Part shown: positions 63,796-64,000 of the stretch, piece after piece
How positions within the stretch are numbered: the stretch's first letter is position 1
Layout: the number at the start of each line of letters is the position of its first letter
Assembly (NCBI RefSeq): GCF_022809125.1
Contig: NZ_JALGBI010000003.1
Coordinates: forward strand, 62,001 to 126,000
DNA length: 64,000 nt
From: Variovorax terrae
GTDB taxonomy: Bacteria; Pseudomonadota; Gammaproteobacteria; Burkholderiales; Burkholderiaceae_C
Direction: 5' to 3'
The notes under the pieces: model-generated
What the model was told of the DNA's origin: nothing
Database searches by the model: none
What the model saw: the letters and a program-made list of their open reading frames with translations, nothing else
Program-made: the position numbers and the translations under genes

Positions 63796-64000
63796 ATGGA
63801 TCAAACCTCGGTCTTCCGGCACCAGCAGTACGAACTGCTGTGCAGCGCCAAGGCCCTCGACGGTGGGACGTTCACCCCGGCACTGGTGATCGTCAAACAG
63901 GTCTGGCCCACCCGGCCGCGGCAGATCGCCGTCGACCGGTGCGACTTCCCGACCGCCGCGGAAGCCATCGATGCCGCCCAGAAACGCGGCATCGAATGGA
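63796..64000 (+). CDS. Small protein, right end cut
   Basis: At least 68 residues: MDQTSVFRHQQYELLCSAKA, then LDGGTFTPALVIVKQVWPTR and FPTAAEAIDAAQKRGIEW. The window ends in the gene. The layout Y-x-L, DGG.F.PALVI, a strand, FPTA..A...A...GIEW mirrors the small protein at 62284-62532. The two may be members of the same small-domain family. Its function is unknown. Confidence 0.6.
   Translation, partial: MDQTSVFRHQQYELLCSAKALDGGTFTPALVIVKQVWPTRPRQIAVDRCDFPTAAEAIDAAQKRGIEW

Overview
The window looks like one continuous stretch of chromosome from a high-GC betaproteobacterium of the order Burkholderiales, most likely family Comamonadaceae. This rests on the uniformly G+C-rich coding sequence, many orphan Bug/TctC periplasmic binding proteins, a porin-glnK-amtB operon, a solo infA, a metH lacking its homocysteine domain behind an S-adenosylhomocysteine riboswitch, and two families of short dispersed repeats of a kind I associate with that family. 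No tRNA, rRNA, CRISPR array, transposase or phage gene was seen.

Layout. 1-4.0 kb holds the start of a Pel-type exopolysaccharide operon on the minus strand (sugar epimerase, pelA, start of pelB). 4.0-8.2 kb has an acyl-CoA synthetase and a Spy/CpxP-like periplasmic protein with an OmpR-type two-component system. 8.2-8.5 kb is an AT-rich island with a perfect palindrome, a tiny ORF and a strong terminator. 8.5-16 kb carries nitronate monooxygenase, an MFS transporter, a LysR regulator, waaF, a zinc-ribbon protein, ilvE and radA. 16-33 kb is a large catabolic region: LysR regulator, flavin monooxygenase, three TctC-type binding proteins, an HpaR-like regulator and the homoprotocatechuate-type meta-cleavage enzymes HpaG1, HpaG2, HpaE, a two-subunit LigAB-like dioxygenase, HpaF, HpaH and HpaI, followed by an SDR, an IlvD/Edd dehydratase, a class II aldolase and a ketopantoate-reductase-like enzyme. 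33-45.5 kb is mixed housekeeping and accessory: alr, lplT, a DMT exporter, a response regulator, glutathione peroxidase, a WYL regulator, an EVE-domain protein, glcF and glcE without glcD, an SMP-30 lactonase and an aldose epimerase. 45.6-48.4 kb is a nitrogen-regulated operon (porin, glnK, amtB) with a sigma-54 promoter and an NtrC-like site. 48.4-57.4 kb has comM, fpr and an IclR-controlled acyl-CoA/FAH catabolic region. 57.5-64 kb has a glycine-zipper protein, metH with its riboswitch, a cyclic-nucleotide-binding protein, infA, a transglutaminase-like protein and two small related proteins.

The most unusual signal is a dispersed repeat of about 50 bp (called family A here), with about ten copies. 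It has a G+C-rich left arm and an AT-rich imperfect palindrome of the type GCTAT..ATAGC. Several copies sit at gene 3' ends and supply the stop codon, one of them for two convergent genes at once. Others lie in frame inside conserved enzymes (PelA, GlcE, alanine racemase, HpaG1), and three of the minus-strand genes read the repeat in the same frame. A second family (B), built around a CCCCCT..AGGGGG hairpin, sits only in gaps between co-directional genes.
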